Origin: Paraburkholderia fungorum
GTDB lineage: Bacteria > Pseudomonadota > Gammaproteobacteria > Burkholderiales > Burkholderiaceae
Direction of reading: 5' to 3'
DNA length: 64,000 nt
NCBI RefSeq assembly: GCF_902833645.1
Contig: NZ_CADFGE010000004.1
Span: 248,001 to 312,000 of the forward strand
Shown here: piece by piece, positions 18,060-25,555 of the stretch
Layout: each line of letters starts with the position of its first letter
How positions within the stretch are numbered: position 1 is the stretch's first letter
Notes under the pieces: model-generated
Database searches by the model: none
Told to the model about the DNA's origin: nothing
What the model saw: only the letters and a program-made list of their open reading frames with translations
Program-made: the position numbers and the translations under genes

Positions 18060-18491
18060 TCAAGGATCCATGAACCACGCAGCAGGCCCGGCCTTGAATG
18101 TCGCGAACAGCAGAAAGAGCAGGGCGATCGCGAGAAGCGGGATACCGTAGAGTGCCACCGGGAAAAACAGCACGAGTTGGAGTGCAGATCCTCCTGCGCC
18201 ATATGGCAGGTCGGTATACCGGATATTTTCGTAGGCCAGCCATCCTGTTGCTGCAAGGCCCATCGCTATAAGGATCAATCCGCCAGACGGCGGTATGTGA
18301 CGTAGAGGCGCGGTGATCCAGAAGTAGTATCCCCACCAGAGGAAATTGATACCGAGGGCTGCCAGCCAGAAGCCACGCGCCGTGAAGAAGCTGTGGCCGA
18401 ACCGTTGCCGGCAGCGACGACTGAATAGCTGGATGCTCTTGGCGATGCCGAGCAGAGCACCCATGATGAGGGCAAGCTTCAGGAACTCCAT
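18060..18491 (-). CDS. Small four-helix membrane protein of unknown function
   Basis: The protein of about 143 residues starts at MEFLKLALIMGALLG. It contains four hydrophobic segments (residues about 3-20, 42-60, 70-88 and 105-130), basic loops between the first and second, and little else. I do not recognise the family. It is convergent with the methyltransferase gene and reads away from the H-NS gene. The chosen ATG at 18491 gives a natural start of the first helix; an in-frame ATG at 18542 adds 17 polar residues. Confidence 0.6.
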   Translation of the reverse strand: MEFLKLALIMGALLGIAKSIQLFSRRCRQRFGHSFFTARGFWLAALGINFLWWGYYFWITAPLRHIPPSGGLILIAMGLAATGWLAYENIRYTDLPYGAGGSALQLVLFFPVALYGIPLLAIALLFLLFATFKAGPAAWFMDP

Positions 18492-18813
18492 GTTGCGCGC
18501 TCCTTTGATTCGAGACACCGCTGTGTCTGTACAGGATTCCACAATAAATGCAGGTTACTTCTACGATTCTTTAGTCAATATAGACGGCTGACCGAAGAAC
18601 GCAACGAGCTTTCGTCGCGGTTAGGAATTTTTACGGGCTGTATCTTTTATTCGATTGCGTGGTACATGAAATAGGTGGATAACGCTTCAATTGAAAGTGT
18701 GATCACACGCGGCAATGGCCTTTCGATAGCGAGGCCACCGTGCGCAGGAAGGGTCGATCTACTCAGTGCTCGCTATACTTGCGCGGTCTTAACCACGATA
18801 GGAGGAATCAGAC
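18492..18813. promoter_or_regulatory. Divergent intergenic region upstream of the H-NS gene
   Basis: This 322-base region is AT-richer than the transfer genes and has no gene. It must carry the promoters for the minus-strand membrane protein and the plus-strand H-NS homologue. It holds a perfect 12-bp palindrome, GTGTGATCACAC at 18697-18708, and a very good ribosome site (AGGAGG near 18801) before the H-NS start. Confidence 0.5.
18697..18708. promoter_or_regulatory. Perfect palindrome, possible operator
   Basis: GTGTGATCACAC is a perfect 12-bp palindrome about 106 bases upstream of the H-NS start. It contains TGTGA and TCACA half-sites without the six-base spacer of a CRP site, so it is not a normal CRP operator. 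The binding protein is unknown. Confidence 0.35.
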
Positions 18814-19113
18814 ATGGCTACCAGAGATTACAAGACGTTGAAGGTCGAGTTGGAGAAATTGCAGGCAGAGACGGAAGCAGCACGCATTTCCGAAATCAAA
18901 GCCGTGATCTCTGAGCTTCGTGCAAAGGCCGCCGAATACGGTTTGACCGCCGACGATGTGTTCCCGCCAAAGAAGGTCAAGGCCAGCAAGGCCAATGGTT
19001 CGTTGCCCCCGAAGTATCAGGATCCGAAAACGGGTCTTACCTGGTCGGGCAAGGGACGCGCACCGGCATGGATTCGAGACGCGAAGAACCGCGATAAATT
19101 TTTGATCCAGTAA
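18814..19113 (+). CDS. H-NS-family nucleoid protein
   Basis: The 99-residue protein has an N-terminal coiled-coil oligomerisation part (KTLKVELEKLQAETEAARISEIKAVI), a linker and the C-terminal DNA-binding domain with DPKTGLTWSGKGRAPAWI, the signature of H-NS proteins in Burkholderia and relatives. Mobile elements often carry such proteins to bind AT-rich incoming DNA and dampen expression of their own genes and the fitness cost in a new host. AGGAGG sits in ideal position before ATG 18814. A palindrome upstream may be its operator. Confidence 0.92.
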   Translation: MATRDYKTLKVELEKLQAETEAARISEIKAVISELRAKAAEYGLTADDVFPPKKVKASKANGSLPPKYQDPKTGLTWSGKGRAPAWIRDAKNRDKFLIQ

Positions 19114-19176
19114 CGGCGAACGCCCTGCTCGGGTCACGGGTCACTTTCGGTGGTTTGCCAGTTATGGGCGGTCAGA

Positions 19177-20112
19177 ATGAGCGTAACGAATCTAGGTATC
19201 GAAGAGAACACATCTCTCTTCTATGAAGGTTCTCCAAGTTTGTATGGTCATGCCATCTGGCCGTCCCCCTTCATTTCTATCGCGAGCTACGTGGGGAGCC
19301 TGTCAAATTGGAAGAAAGGTCCGTCGTTCTCAAATCTTCGAGACGCGCCGATGCTGTTCCGAGAGGACTCGTTTGATCCAGTGGCACGCATTCGCCGAGG
19401 GCGGCTATATACGCGCGCCGGGCAAAATCCTGGCAATTGGCATGTCCAGCGACATCCTGCGTATGCTACATCAGCACTAAATGAAATAGTCACGGCGCAT
19501 GGACATGCGAAGGCCGATGTGCGCGGCTATTTTCTGACGCAGCTTGTGACGTTCACGTCGTGGCAAATGTCGCTAGGTTTGTCGGGAGTGCCGCACGATC
19601 CGGTGATGGTCCTTGGCGCAGGGGATAGAGCGACGGTGCATTCCGTGCTCGATGTCGAGCGCCTGGTGACTGGCGAAGAGCTGATCACGATTCGCACGCT
19701 ACCGAGCTTGAGCGGTTTGCCCGAACTGGTGCCGGCCCTGATTCCCCAGCAGTACGTGAAGATTGTCATCGCGCAATACGAAAAGGCGGCCAGTGCAGCC
19801 TTTCGCGATGATGCCGAGAGCGTGATTGATCGGTGCCGGGAAGCGGCAACGGCTGCATTGAATGCCGAGCACTACGTGATGATTGAGGGTAACGAGATTG
19901 TTGCGAAGGATCTCGCCAAGCTGGGAAGCTTCTTCGAGTTACAGAAGCGCGATATTCTCGGCAAGGCAGCGAACATCTTGGCCCGTATGCATTCGAGGGC
20001 AAAGTCTGCAGAGCAGATCAACAACGGTTACAGAGTGCTTACTGAATCGGATGCCGAAATGGCAATTGCGCTGCTCGGCATGATCTATCGAGAATTGCGG
20101 TGGGCGCGATAA
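19177..20112 (+). CDS. Unknown cargo protein with helical C-terminal domain
   Basis: The 311-residue protein (ATG 19177; an ATG at 19150 is less likely) matches no family I can name. The N-terminal half is mixed with several Trp and Phe residues (HAIWPSPFISI; WHVQRHPAYATS). The C-terminal third is strongly helical and ends ARMHSRAKSAEQ ... LTESDAEMAIALLGMIYRELRW. This ending recalls HEPN-like helices of abortive-infection proteins, but only weakly. It lies between the H-NS gene and a SIR2 gene, among cargo with an AT-richer composition than the transfer genes, so a defence role is possible and unproven. Confidence 0.55.
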   Translation: MSVTNLGIEENTSLFYEGSPSLYGHAIWPSPFISIASYVGSLSNWKKGPSFSNLRDAPMLFREDSFDPVARIRRGRLYTRAGQNPGNWHVQRHPAYATSALNEIVTAHGHAKADVRGYFLTQLVTFTSWQMSLGLSGVPHDPVMVLGAGDRATVHSVLDVERLVTGEELITIRTLPSLSGLPELVPALIPQQYVKIVIAQYEKAASAAFRDDAESVIDRCREAATAALNAEHYVMIEGNEIVAKDLAKLGSFFELQKRDILGKAANILARMHSRAKSAEQINNGYRVLTESDAEMAIALLGMIYRELRWAR

Positions 20113-20286
20113 CCGACGTCACAGGCAAGTCCTATGATTAGAGGCGGTTTCTTACCGATCCGACGTCATGGCTTGTTAGACGAAAATGGCGTTTGAATGA
20201 ATTAGCCGCTGGCAAGGTGGCGCTCCGGTGGATGGGTGACTGGTAGCTGACAATGTGTTGATCAATTCCGATGGCGAGGTAGAGGC

Positions 20287-21501
20287 GTGACAGCAAGTAC
20301 CGGAAAACAGCGTGCGGTGGTCATCGTGGGTGCCGGAGCATCGGTGGAGTATGGCATTCCAATCACGGCCAAATTCGGCGCATTGATCGATCAGGCTATT
20401 CAAGCCGACCCGTACTGCGTTCATGTGGATGGCGCGGCCGCTTACCTCGACGTGAAACAAAAGTTGACCGCCTACTACAACAGCACGGACGAAGCACACT
20501 TTGAGCGCATCTATCATGCCATGCATGAGCTATCGGTACTTCGTACCACGCCTGGCGCCGTACCCAAGTTCTTACCCGTGATGTATCCGTTTCTGGGCGG
20601 CTCGGTACCGTATAAAACGGACGCTCTCAATGCCGCATGTCAAACCATGCTGGCATTTATATATCGGCATGTGTCGGCCATCTGCGACAGGCCGGCTTGT
20701 TCAGTCGCTCCGTTCGGTATTTTTTTCGAGCGTATGTCGCAGCAGTATGTGCCGCGGGTTTACACGACCAACTACGATGATTTTGTCGGACAGGCGACAG
20801 GCGATACCTTCTTCACTGGTTTCACCACATCCCACGACAGTCACCTCGATTTCGACGCCACGTCATACTGGTCGAACTGGGACAAGCCAGGGTTGTTCCA
20901 TGTGCACGGGTCGATCCACATGGGATTCCCACGGGGCGGGACACACGACATTGGTGACATTGCTTGGTATGCATCCAAAGAAGAAGCCGCGAAACACGCT
21001 ACCTTCAATGGATCAGGCGTGCCTAGAATGGATGGCACTACTCTGGCACGTAGTGCCATTATTACGGGGCTTGATAAGCTCGGGCGTCTTCAGCAGTCGC
21101 CTTACGCACCGTACTACGCTGGTCTGAATCGAGATGTACTGGAGGCTGATGTCATCTTTGTATTGGGCAGTGGGCTGGCCGACCTTCATCTGAATACATA
21201 TCTGAAGGAGGCTCGCCGCGCGCGGCCGAACGTGCCAACGTTATTTGTGGGTTATTGGGGCTGCGATCGGGAAGCGTTCTACAATGCCTTTCACTCTGAA
21301 CCCGACGAGCGTGATATTTCCCTACTCCATGATCTACGGATTGACTTGATCAATGTCCGCGCAGGGCAATTCCGAGCCATCGATGGCTGGACGGTTGACG
21401 CATTCGGCAAAGCAGCGGTTTGGGCCGATGGCTTCCAGTCTTTTCTCAACAAACCTGCCGCTCTACAACGGGTCATGCAGGAGTTGGGTGCGCCGTGGTA
21501 G
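20287..21501 (+). CDS. SIR2-domain protein, probable anti-phage NADase
   Basis: The 404-residue protein has the SIR2 Rossmann NAD-binding pattern: VGAGAS at residues 14-19, YTTNYDDF at 159-166 and FHVHGSIHMG at 204-213, which hold the NAD-contacting and catalytic-type residues. Bacterial SIR2-like proteins of this size often deplete NAD after phage sensing (as in Thoeris, DSR and related systems). No additional recognisable sensor domain is seen in the remaining 190 residues. GTG at 20287 follows GAGG. It is convergent with the membrane protein gene that ends at 21543. Confidence 0.85.
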   Translation: MTASTGKQRAVVIVGAGASVEYGIPITAKFGALIDQAIQADPYCVHVDGAAAYLDVKQKLTAYYNSTDEAHFERIYHAMHELSVLRTTPGAVPKFLPVMYPFLGGSVPYKTDALNAACQTMLAFIYRHVSAICDRPACSVAPFGIFFERMSQQYVPRVYTTNYDDFVGQATGDTFFTGFTTSHDSHLDFDATSYWSNWDKPGLFHVHGSIHMGFPRGGTHDIGDIAWYASKEEAAKHATFNGSGVPRMDGTTLARSAIITGLDKLGRLQQSPYAPYYAGLNRDVLEADVIFVLGSGLADLHLNTYLKEARRARPNVPTLFVGYWGCDREAFYNAFHSEPDERDISLLHDLRIDLINVRAGQFRAIDGWTVDAFGKAAVWADGFQSFLNKPAALQRVMQELGAPW

Positions 21502-21542
21502 TTCGATATCTAGGGACTGCCGGAAAAGGAGGGGGATGGACG

Positions 21543-22577
21543 TTAAGTTGAGTCGCCGCTCTCTGCACGGAGAGCCTCTTTGCTCACTGTGTCGTGGTTG
21601 GGAATACGGAACAGATTGAGCGTCTTTCGCCATGACGGCGCGCGGAAATCCTGGATGTCTGCTACGTCGTTAAAGGCGAGGAAGTAGGGGTGAGGTGAAA
21701 ATGCGTAACGTCGGATGCCGTCTACATCGACCAATGGTTTGAGCGATACGATATCGATTACGGACGTTGCTATATCCAACAAGATTCGCAGAGCCTGCTT
21801 GAAAGCGATCTTCGAGTCGAGGTTAACCTGGATCCCTTTGGTTGCGCTTTTCGCGTAATAGTAGTTGCTTGAGATATTGCCAATCCCGACGTGATCGAAG
21901 ATCTCGTAAGTCATTAGTAATATCGCGTATACCTGTTCGAGATCGTCGCCAATTACCGGACCTTGGCCTGTTTTCTCCATCCTATCTACGTGCTTCCATA
22001 GGGCATCGCTGATTCCTTTGAGCTTGGCTCGGATGACGAACTCGAAGGAACTGTCGGGGAAATAGTCGGAATCTTGGCGAGCAGAGGCGCCAGCGTAGAT
22101 CCGCCGATAGAGCGAATATGGTGTGGTGATAGCGATCTTTTCGGCTTGTTTTCCTCGACTGAAAATATCAGTTTCGCCAAAATCCAACGATCTGATCTTT
22201 TCGATAAAACTCTTTTCGTGTGCATAAAAACTGTCGAGTGCGTTCTTTTTGAGCACCACTTCGATTTGAGACGCCGTTTGCGTCGCCCGGTGGGCGCTTG
22301 CGATGATGGCTGACAGCGGAATGGATAGCGACAGCAGCGCTAACGGCAGCTTGCTGATAGCAACGAACTCCTTAAAGCCGTCCGAACTCATATCGATACT
22401 ACGGCCATGCCAAGCAAAATATCCAAAAAATATGAAGGACAGCACCGGGGCCGCGATGCTCGCCCAGAAAAGTGGTTGGGCGGAAAGTGTACGATGGTCC
22501 ATACGGTACCAGCATTTTTTATAGAAGCAGACTGCAGCGATGGCCAGTACCGCGAAATAGGCTGCTAGATAGAGCAT
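21543..22577 (-). CDS. Two- or three-helix membrane protein, possible abortive-infection effector
   Basis: The 344-residue protein starts at MLYLAAYFAVLAIAAV (ATG 22577, with GGGGGAAG just upstream). It has hydrophobic helices at about residues 2-18, 38-58 and 78-98, followed by a HRATQTASQIE segment and a soluble helical domain. This layout resembles membrane effectors of abortive-infection or retron (Ec48-type) systems, which is recall of general architecture and not a proven match. No reverse transcriptase gene is nearby, so a retron is not supported. The gene is AT-rich against its surroundings, which suggests separate acquisition. Confidence 0.6.
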   Translation of the reverse strand: MLYLAAYFAVLAIAAVCFYKKCWYRMDHRTLSAQPLFWASIAAPVLSFIFFGYFAWHGRSIDMSSDGFKEFVAISKLPLALLSLSIPLSAIIASAHRATQTASQIEVVLKKNALDSFYAHEKSFIEKIRSLDFGETDIFSRGKQAEKIAITTPYSLYRRIYAGASARQDSDYFPDSSFEFVIRAKLKGISDALWKHVDRMEKTGQGPVIGDDLEQVYAILLMTYEIFDHVGIGNISSNYYYAKSATKGIQVNLDSKIAFKQALRILLDIATSVIDIVSLKPLVDVDGIRRYAFSPHPYFLAFNDVADIQDFRAPSWRKTLNLFRIPNHDTVSKEALRAESGDST

Positions 22578-22686
22578 CTCTTCCCCCGAGTTCTTTGACA
22601 GAACTATACCGAAAAGACGCCGATCAATCGATCGACGTGTCCTCTCGTAACGTACCATTGCTCGTGGATCCCAAAACCGGCGGTAG

Positions 22687-22697
22687 CCTATCCTGCC
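22687..22697 (+). other. Candidate nic site of oriT (RP4-like core)
   Basis: CCTATCCTGCC is identical over 11 bases to the nic core of plasmid RP4 (cleaved as CCTATCCTG|CC, from memory). By analogy, nicking would fall between 22695 and 22696. Only a short TACC/GGTA inverted repeat is visible upstream, weaker than the RP4 TraJ site. The MOBP relaxase at 16174 is the expected enzyme. Confidence 0.5.
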
Positions 22698-22878
22698 GTC
22701 CCTCGTTTTTCCGCTGTTCCATTTGTCTCGCGCAGATCCCGTGAGCTAGGTTGACCGCTGACCCGCAAATGGAACGACTGCCCAGCGCAAGAAAAACGAT
22801 CCACAGGCGCAGAAAAAGCGTCTGATGCGTACGGCAAACCAAACCTCGCGCACGAGATGCTAAGTGCCTCCTTAGGAA

Positions 22879-22912
22879 GGATATATACCTGCTCGCGCAA
22901 ATTGATATATCC
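22879..22912. repeat. Inverted repeat in the oriT region
   Basis: GGATATAT (22879-22886) and ATATATCC (22905-22912) form perfect 8-bp arms around an 18-base GC-richer loop. The element lies between the candidate nic site and the TraK-like gene and could be a relaxosome-protein binding site or operator. Confidence 0.4.
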
Positions 22913-23273
22913 ATCTGGGACGCTAGGTCGTGGGTGCTGGCGCAATATCGAGAACACAGAGTTCCGTGCTGCGCGCAGAAAAATTCGAGTGCCATGCCGG
23001 ATTGTTGTGTACAGGGTCGGCGGCTTCCGCAACTCGAAGGTGCGGCGGTGCCGGGAGCAGCGCGGAAAAAGCAGCATGGTGGAACAGACTCAATCTAATA
23101 CCGCGATTGTCCGGCGCAATATGGTGGACTGTGGTCCTTTGCGACGCAGCTTACGTGTCCGTTGAATCTAGCCGTTAGCTGTCGATTGTTCGGCTGAATG
23201 GTCGGAGCGGTCGTGCTCTCTCGTGCAAATCCGTGCATGTTGCCCCTGCACGACGGCACAAAAAAATTTCCTA

Positions 23274-23307
23274 TTCCGGTCGGTTCCGCTGGATTCCAGC
23301 GTATTCC
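23274..23307 (+). repeat. Helically phased TTCC repeats upstream of the TraK/StbA-like gene
   Basis: TTCC occurs at 23274, 23284, 23294 and 23304, exactly 10 bases apart. The last two sit in the near-identical decamers GGATTCCAGC and GTATTCCAGC, and a further ATTCC lies at 23328. Spacing of one helical turn puts all copies on one DNA face. StbA and TraK proteins bind comparable repeat arrays upstream of their own operons, so this is a likely binding array for the protein encoded from 23396. Confidence 0.5.
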
Positions 23308-23395
23308 AGCGCTCTGATTCAGGAAGGATTCCGGCTATTGACGATCACCATGAATCGTTTGCAAGATGACCCCGTGTTGTGCGTCGGAGCGAATC

Positions 23396-23857
23396 ATGCC
23401 GGTGGTGAAGAGCTTTACTCAGGCGCAGTGGGATGCGGCTTCGCACCGTCTCGACGCGCTGCCGGAGAAGCCCGCGCACGAGCATCGCGTCAATGTCCGG
23501 GATGCGATCAAGTCAATGCAGGCCCAGATCAGTCGTGCCCAGAGGAAGGGGTACACACTGGACGAAATTGTGCAGCAGCTCGCAGAGGATGGTGTCGAGA
23601 TCAGTGCGAGCACGTTGAGATACGCCATGCAGCGGGCAGCGAAAGAGGCGCAAACCACGCAAGTGGGCACGAATAGTATGCCCAGTACGGCACCGGCAAC
23701 GCGTGCAAAGAAGGAGCGCCAAGAACGGACATCGCATACCGACAAGAAGCTTGCCGGGAAAACGCAGGATGGGGGAAAGACGGTCAGTCAGCAGGGTTCA
23801 ATGGTGATTCGGGACGCGTTCTCGTTCGAGATCACGCCCGATGTTGAAAACTTGTAG
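23396..23857 (+). CDS. TraK/StbA-like oriT-region DNA-binding protein
   Basis: The 153-residue protein has an N-terminal helical domain with a resolvase-like helix-turn-helix pattern (RAQRKGYTLDEIVQQLAEDGVEISASTLRYAMQRA, residues about 44-80) and a basic, low-complexity tail. It is the first gene of a three-gene operon with a ParA-like ATPase and a membrane-anchored protein, the order of traKLM in RP4 and stbABC in R388. It probably binds the phased repeats just upstream. ATG at 23396 with GGAG seven bases before it was preferred to an ATG at 23366. Confidence 0.7.
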   Translation: MPVVKSFTQAQWDAASHRLDALPEKPAHEHRVNVRDAIKSMQAQISRAQRKGYTLDEIVQQLAEDGVEISASTLRYAMQRAAKEAQTTQVGTNSMPSTAPATRAKKERQERTSHTDKKLAGKTQDGGKTVSQQGSMVIRDAFSFEITPDVENL

Positions 23858-23866
23858 AGGGTTCAA

Positions 23867-24559
23867 ATGGACACGACGATTTCCCCGATATACCTGGTTG
23901 GCGGCAGCAAGGGCGGTGTGGGCAAGAGCTTTGTCTCGCTTGCACTGGTCGATTATTTTCAGGAGCAAGATATTCATGCTGCGCTGGTCGAAACCGACAC
24001 CTCAAATCCAGACGTCATGAAAGCAGTGCACGAAGAGATTCATTGTGTTGCCTATAGTCTGGACGATGCAGATGGCTGGATTGGCCTCGTCAATTTCTGC
24101 GACGCACATCGGGACGCGGCGGTAATCGTTAACACGGCGGCGCGTAATCAGGCCGGTGTCGCGCGATTCGGCGCGATGCTTGCCGGTGCGCTGGGCGAGC
24201 TTCAACGCCGACTCGTCGTCCTGTGGGTGATCAACCGGCAGCGCGACAGCCTTGAACTGCTGCATGGTTTCAGCCGGACTTTCCCCGATGCTGTGACGCA
24301 CGTTGTCCGTAACGGGTACTTCGGTACGCCGGACAAGTTTTCGCTATATCAGACATCGGAGCTTCGTAAAACCATCGAGGCGAAAGGAAAATCACTCGAT
24401 TTTCCCGAACTGGCGGATCGAGTTGCCGACGAACTGCGCGGCCAGCGTCTGTCGATACGTAAGGCGGCGGAGACGATGCATATCGGCGAACGGGCAGAAT
24501 TGTTGCGATGGCGCGCGCTATGCAGTGCAATGTTTGCTAGGGTGACGATCGATGAGTAA
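23867..24559 (+). CDS. TraL/StbB-like ParA-family ATPase
   Basis: The 230-residue protein has a deviant Walker A motif GGSKGGVGKS at residues 12-21 and a ParA/MinD-type fold pattern (VETDTSNPDVMKAV for switch I; VIVNTAARNQ for switch II). RP4 TraL and R388 StbB are ATPases of this size in the same operon position and influence transfer or plasmid stability. It starts nine bases after the upstream stop and overlaps the next gene by eight bases. Confidence 0.82.
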   Translation: MDTTISPIYLVGGSKGGVGKSFVSLALVDYFQEQDIHAALVETDTSNPDVMKAVHEEIHCVAYSLDDADGWIGLVNFCDAHRDAAVIVNTAARNQAGVARFGAMLAGALGELQRRLVVLWVINRQRDSLELLHGFSRTFPDAVTHVVRNGYFGTPDKFSLYQTSELRKTIEAKGKSLDFPELADRVADELRGQRLSIRKAAETMHIGERAELLRWRALCSAMFARVTIDE

Positions 24560-25325
24560 GGGGCGGGGCAGGCCACCAGACGCGCTTGCCCGCCTGTATC
24601 TCGATGTCACGGGTGAACTGCCCGACGACGCTAGTGTCCTGAGGATGCGGCGGGTGTCGACGGCGCTGAACTTGCGCGATAACGACGCGCTGTGGTCGGT
24701 GCTGGTCATGCTCGAGCATTATGGTCGGCTCTATGAGTTGATGCCCGAGCGCATCCGGCAGGCAGGTGCGGGCAGTCTCGATGCGGTGAGAGCCGAAACG
24801 CGCACGGCGGCGGATGCGCTGATGGCAAAGCACCGGGACGCGCTCGAGCGCTGCAAGGCAACGATCGAGTTGGCCGAGCGAATGATCGGCGAGCACGAAA
24901 CGCGTTATCGGGCTGCGCTCGCGCAATTGAACAGCGAGGCGTTGACGTTGCTATCGGAACGGGTGGCGAACCGGATCGCCTATGCAGCAGGGAACCGTCT
25001 TGTCGGTGCGATGGCTATTGCGGCGCGCGATCACCGGCAACGGTTCGATGCGGCAATGGCGTCGTATGAGCGGGTTGCCGAACGGCGTTTCGTGAGGGCG
25101 TGCTATGGGCTGGCAATCGGCGGGCTTGTTGTGATGGCGCTGGCGGCGAGCGTTGGTGGGCTGGCAGGCTGGTGGGCGAGCACCCATGCGGTGCGGGCAG
25201 GCGGCTTGCCGTCGGCCCGCACCGCTTACACCTCGTCAGTGTCGCCTTCCATGAATTCGGCGGCGTGGCGAAGCAGGTCTGCTGCCGCGTCGTTCTGGTC
25301 GAAGGCGATCATCGGTGCCCGGTAG
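24552..25325 (+). CDS. TraM/StbC-like protein with a C-terminal membrane helix
   Basis: The 257-residue protein is helical, with a coiled-coil-prone centre (residues about 80-150), then a hydrophobic helix at about 183-205 (YGLAIGGLVVMALAASVGGLAG-type). It is the third gene of the TraKLM-like operon and overlaps the ATPase gene. The last 45 residues are Ser/Ala/Arg-rich and run antisense through the 3' end of the convergent 81-residue gene for 100 bases. That tail may be read-through after loss of an original stop, or the gene may really be this long. Confidence 0.65.
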   Translation: MSKGRGRPPDALARLYLDVTGELPDDASVLRMRRVSTALNLRDNDALWSVLVMLEHYGRLYELMPERIRQAGAGSLDAVRAETRTAADALMAKHRDALERCKATIELAERMIGEHETRYRAALAQLNSEALTLLSERVANRIAYAAGNRLVGAMAIAARDHRQRFDAAMASYERVAERRFVRACYGLAIGGLVVMALAASVGGLAGWWASTHAVRAGGLPSARTAYTSSVSPSMNSAAWRSRSAAASFWSKAIIGAR

Positions 25326-25471
25326 CCTTCATCTTCGGCGCGGGCACGTGCAATGTCGTAATGCCGGCCTTCGTTGTATTGCAGGTCGGTGGCTTCGACG
25401 AAGGTGAGGTAGAGATCGGGTGAGCCTTCGGCATTGGTGGCGAGCACGGCCATACGGATGCGGTTGGTCAT
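25226..25471 (-). CDS. Small acidic element protein of unknown function
   Basis: The 81-residue protein (MTNRIRMAVLATNAEG ...) is acidic towards the C-terminus (AAEFMEGDTDEV) and has a mixed alpha/beta look. Its start has good upstream purines (GAGGAACAC). It is the last gene of the minus-strand block with the ParB-like and DUF932 genes and overlaps the convergent TraM-like gene tail. I do not recognise the family. Such small proteins accompany ParB/DUF932 blocks on many conjugative elements. Confidence 0.6.
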   Translation of the reverse strand: MTNRIRMAVLATNAEGSPDLYLTFVEATDLQYNEGRHYDIARARAEDEGYRAPMIAFDQNDAAADLLRHAAEFMEGDTDEV

Positions 25472-25555
25472 GATGTGTTCCTCCGGCGTTGTGTGGCGGG
25501 CAGCGGATAGGGGCTTGCCGCCGGCCTTGCCCCGTTTCCGGGGCGAAGGGTTGCG

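Larger units (their letters stand above)
22578..23395. other. Probable oriT and transfer-operon control region
   Basis: No gene is supported in these 818 bases; the open frames present are short and lack credible starts. The region separates the cargo from a TraK/TraL/TraM-like operon, the same place where RP4 has its oriT. It contains an RP4-like nic core (22687-22697), an 8-bp inverted repeat with an 18-base loop (22879-22912) and a set of 10-bp-phased TTCC repeats (23274-23307) close to the first gene of the operon. It is the most likely origin of transfer of the element. Confidence 0.6.

Noticed and set aside
18527..18545. Second nic-like core on the minus strand (GGAATCCTGT)
   Set aside because: It matches only the six-base ATCCTG core, lies outside the TraK-like operon region, and is weaker than the 11-base match at 22687.
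22578..23395. Retron or reverse transcriptase locus near the membrane effector
   Set aside because: No reverse transcriptase gene or retron-type ncRNA is seen in or around this gap.
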